DNA from: WLJO01 sp032117595
GTDB lineage: Bacteria > Actinomycetota > Acidimicrobiia > Acidimicrobiales > Ilumatobacteraceae
Direction: 5' to 3'
Length of the DNA: 64,000 bases
NCBI GenBank assembly: GCA_032117595.1
Contig: JAULYZ010000087.1
Location: 1-64,000, forward strand
Shown: positions 62,781 to 64,000 of the stretch, one piece after another
Layout: each line of letters opens with the position of its first letter
Position numbering within the stretch: position 1 is the first letter of the stretch
Made by a program: the position numbers and the translations under genes
Notes under the pieces: model-generated
The model's input: the letters and a program-made list of their open reading frames with translations, nothing else
Told to the model about the DNA's origin: nothing
Databases searched by the model: none

Positions 62781-63365
62781 GTGAGCGGGAAACAACCGGA
62801 CGACGCGCACCCTGACGTTGGTGCCCTGGCTGGGGGTCGAGACCCTGCGGTCGGAAAGTCCGTTCTTTCCTCCGACGACATCGGCCGTGCACTGCGCCGG
62901 ATGGCTCACGAGATCGTCGAGAAGAACCGCGGTCCTGAGTCCGTCGTGCTCGTCGGGATCCAACGTGGCGGTGTGTGGGTGGCGGAGCGACTGGGCGGGT
63001 TCATCGAGTCCATCGACGCTCGGCCGGTGCCGGTCGGTTCGCTGGATCCGACCTTCCATCGCGACGACATCGGACTGCGTCCGGTGCAGGCGGGTGCGGC
63101 AAGCCGAATCCCCGTTCCGCTCGACGGGGCTGTCGTGGTGCTCGTCGACGACGTGCTCTACACAGGCCGAACGGTTCGTGCTGCACTCGACGCCCTCAAC
63201 GATTACGGACGTCCGCAGTCGGTCCAGCTTGCGGTGGTGGTCGACCGCGGTCATCGTGAGCTGCCGATCCGTCCCGACTTTGTCGGCAAGAACCTTCCCA
63301 CCTCGAGCGACGAGCGGGTGCGCGTGACGCCCGATGGCGTCACGATCGAGAGAGGTCGGGCATGA
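62781..63365 (+). CDS. pyrR: Bifunctional pyr operon regulator / uracil phosphoribosyltransferase
   Basis: 194 residues. Binds pyr mRNA in response to UMP. MAHEIVEKNRGPESVVLVGI, GGVWVAERL, RPVPVGSLDPTFHRDD and the PRPP loop VVVLVDDVLYTGRTVRAAL are family marks, with PQSVQLAVVVDRGHRELPI after. The first ~30 residues are an extra hydrophilic extension. GTG 62781 has GGAGGAG 9 nt upstream. pyrB overlaps by ATGA. A matching RNA target lies in its own leader. Confidence 0.95.
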   Translation: MSGKQPDDAHPDVGALAGGRDPAVGKSVLSSDDIGRALRRMAHEIVEKNRGPESVVLVGIQRGGVWVAERLGGFIESIDARPVPVGSLDPTFHRDDIGLRPVQAGAASRIPVPLDGAVVVLVDDVLYTGRTVRAALDALNDYGRPQSVQLAVVVDRGHRELPIRPDFVGKNLPTSSDERVRVTPDGVTIERGRA

Positions 63366-64000
63366 AGCACCTCCGGAGCGTCGGCGAACTGGATCGGGCC
63401 TCTGCCCTTGAGCTTCTCGCGCTGGCCGACTCGATGGCAGAGATCAATGCCCGCCCGATCCCGAAGGTGCCGGCGTTGCGCGGGAAGACCGTCTGCAGCC
63501 TTTTCTTCGAGGACTCCACACGGACGCGCATGTCCTTCGAGACCGCCGCCAAGCGTCTGTCGGCCGACACGATGAACTTCTCGGTGAGCACGTCGAGCGT
63601 GAACAAGGGCGAGAGTCTGCGGGACACCATCGAGACGGTCACGGCGATGGGTGTCGACGCATTCGTCGTTCGACACCGCACCACCGGTGTGCCGTGGCAG
63701 CTCTCACGCTGGACCAATGCGTCGATCGTGAACGCCGGCGACGGCTGGCATCAGCACCCCACCCAGGCACTGCTCGATGCATTCACGATTCGCCGCCGTT
63801 TCGGCCTCACAGGTGACCTTGCCGGTATCCGCATTGCCGTGGTGGGCGACATCAAGCACTCGAGAGTGGCGCGCAGCGATGTCGAACTCTTCACCATGCT
63901 CGGCGCAGAGGTGGTCCTCGTGGCGCCGACCTCGCTTCTCCCTCCCAGCCTCGAGGGGTGGGGAGTCTCCTCAGTGGTGCACTCCATCGATGCAGTGATC
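63362..64000 (+). CDS. pyrB: Aspartate carbamoyltransferase, catalytic chain (partial, runs off the window)
   Basis: 213 codons are visible of about 310 expected. Joins carbamoyl phosphate to aspartate in the first committed pyrimidine step. Carbamoyl-phosphate site FFEDSTRTRMSFE near residue 50, the loop SVNKGESLRDTIETVTAMG, and HQHPTQALLDAFTI near 140 are intact, and IAVVGDIKHSRVARS begins the second domain. ATG 63362 overlaps the pyrR stop. The frame is open to the edge. Confidence 0.96.
   Translation, partial: MKHLRSVGELDRASALELLALADSMAEINARPIPKVPALRGKTVCSLFFEDSTRTRMSFETAAKRLSADTMNFSVSTSSVNKGESLRDTIETVTAMGVDAFVVRHRTTGVPWQLSRWTNASIVNAGDGWHQHPTQALLDAFTIRRRFGLTGDLAGIRIAVVGDIKHSRVARSDVELFTMLGAEVVLVAPTSLLPPSLEGWGVSSVVHSIDAVI

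Overview
High-GC DNA from an actinobacterium; the gene set best fits the class Acidimicrobiia (Ilumatobacter-like) rather than Mycobacteriales. Supporting markers are a mycothiol ligase (mshC), a coenzyme F420:NADP oxidoreductase with four F420-type luciferase-like oxidoreductases, menaquinone genes, phosphatidylinositol mannoside (PIM) genes and an InhA-type enoyl reductase. From thrS to pyrB the order closely follows the known Mycobacterium tuberculosis order (thrS, HIT protein, pgsA, patA, pimA, pdxS, pdxT, yebC, ruvCAB, yajC-secDF, apt, rel, hisS, aspS, rarA, alaS, ruvX, mltG, aroE-C-K-B-Q, efp, nusB, pyrR, pyrB). The lineage is inferred from content and no search was run.

Layout. 1-9.3 kb: end of an unidentified gene, a large secreted Ig-repeat protein, a Nudix hydrolase, a biotin-carrier/carboxyltransferase fusion, isochorismate synthase plus demethylmenaquinone methyltransferase, and an SDR/MaoC pair with a perfect 22-bp palindrome between them. 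9.3-14.5 kb: F420 and thiol redox genes (two LLM enzymes, FabI/InhA, Fno, MshC) and a PlsC acyltransferase. 14.5-29.3 kb: the thrS-HIT-pgsA-patA-pimA island, broken first by a small membrane protein and an ECF sigma/anti-sigma pair, then by an accessory block between patA and pimA: an M15 peptidase with an extra extracytoplasmic domain, a CaiB-type CoA-transferase with an HMG-CoA-lyase-like enzyme, two tandem collagen-like surface proteins with LPXTG-like anchors, and two LLM enzymes. 29.3-42.4 kb: LemA with a catalytically degraded M48 protease homologue, PLP synthase (pdxST), yebC, a 1-Cys peroxiredoxin, hisI, ruvCAB, queA-tgt, yajC-secDF and apt. 42.4-54.2 kb: the stringent-response enzyme, tRNA synthetases (hisS, aspS, alaS), rarA, ruvX and mltG. 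54.2-64 kb: the shikimate genes with an embedded DUF2079 membrane protein, an MscS channel, efp-nusB, a convergent polyprenol-phosphate mannosyltransferase and the start of the pyrimidine operon (pyrR-pyrB), preceded by a recognisable PyrR-binding RNA loop.

Expression architecture. Within transcription units most genes overlap by ATGA or GTGA. At about twenty unit heads a TANNNT -10 element lies only 6-10 nt before the start codon, so the transcript should begin at or next to the start codon: leaderless mRNA looks like the default here. Only a few heads (efp, pyrR, the peroxiredoxin, the large secreted protein) show a real 5' leader with a Shine-Dalgarno sequence.

The most novel-looking items are the tandem collagen-like, six-cysteine, IPATG-anchored pair, the M48 homologue that lost its zinc ligands beside LemA, the palindromic operator candidate, and the BCCP-carboxyltransferase fusion. 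No tRNA or rRNA gene, CRISPR array, insertion sequence or phage gene was seen, and no stretch over 300 bases lacks a gene.
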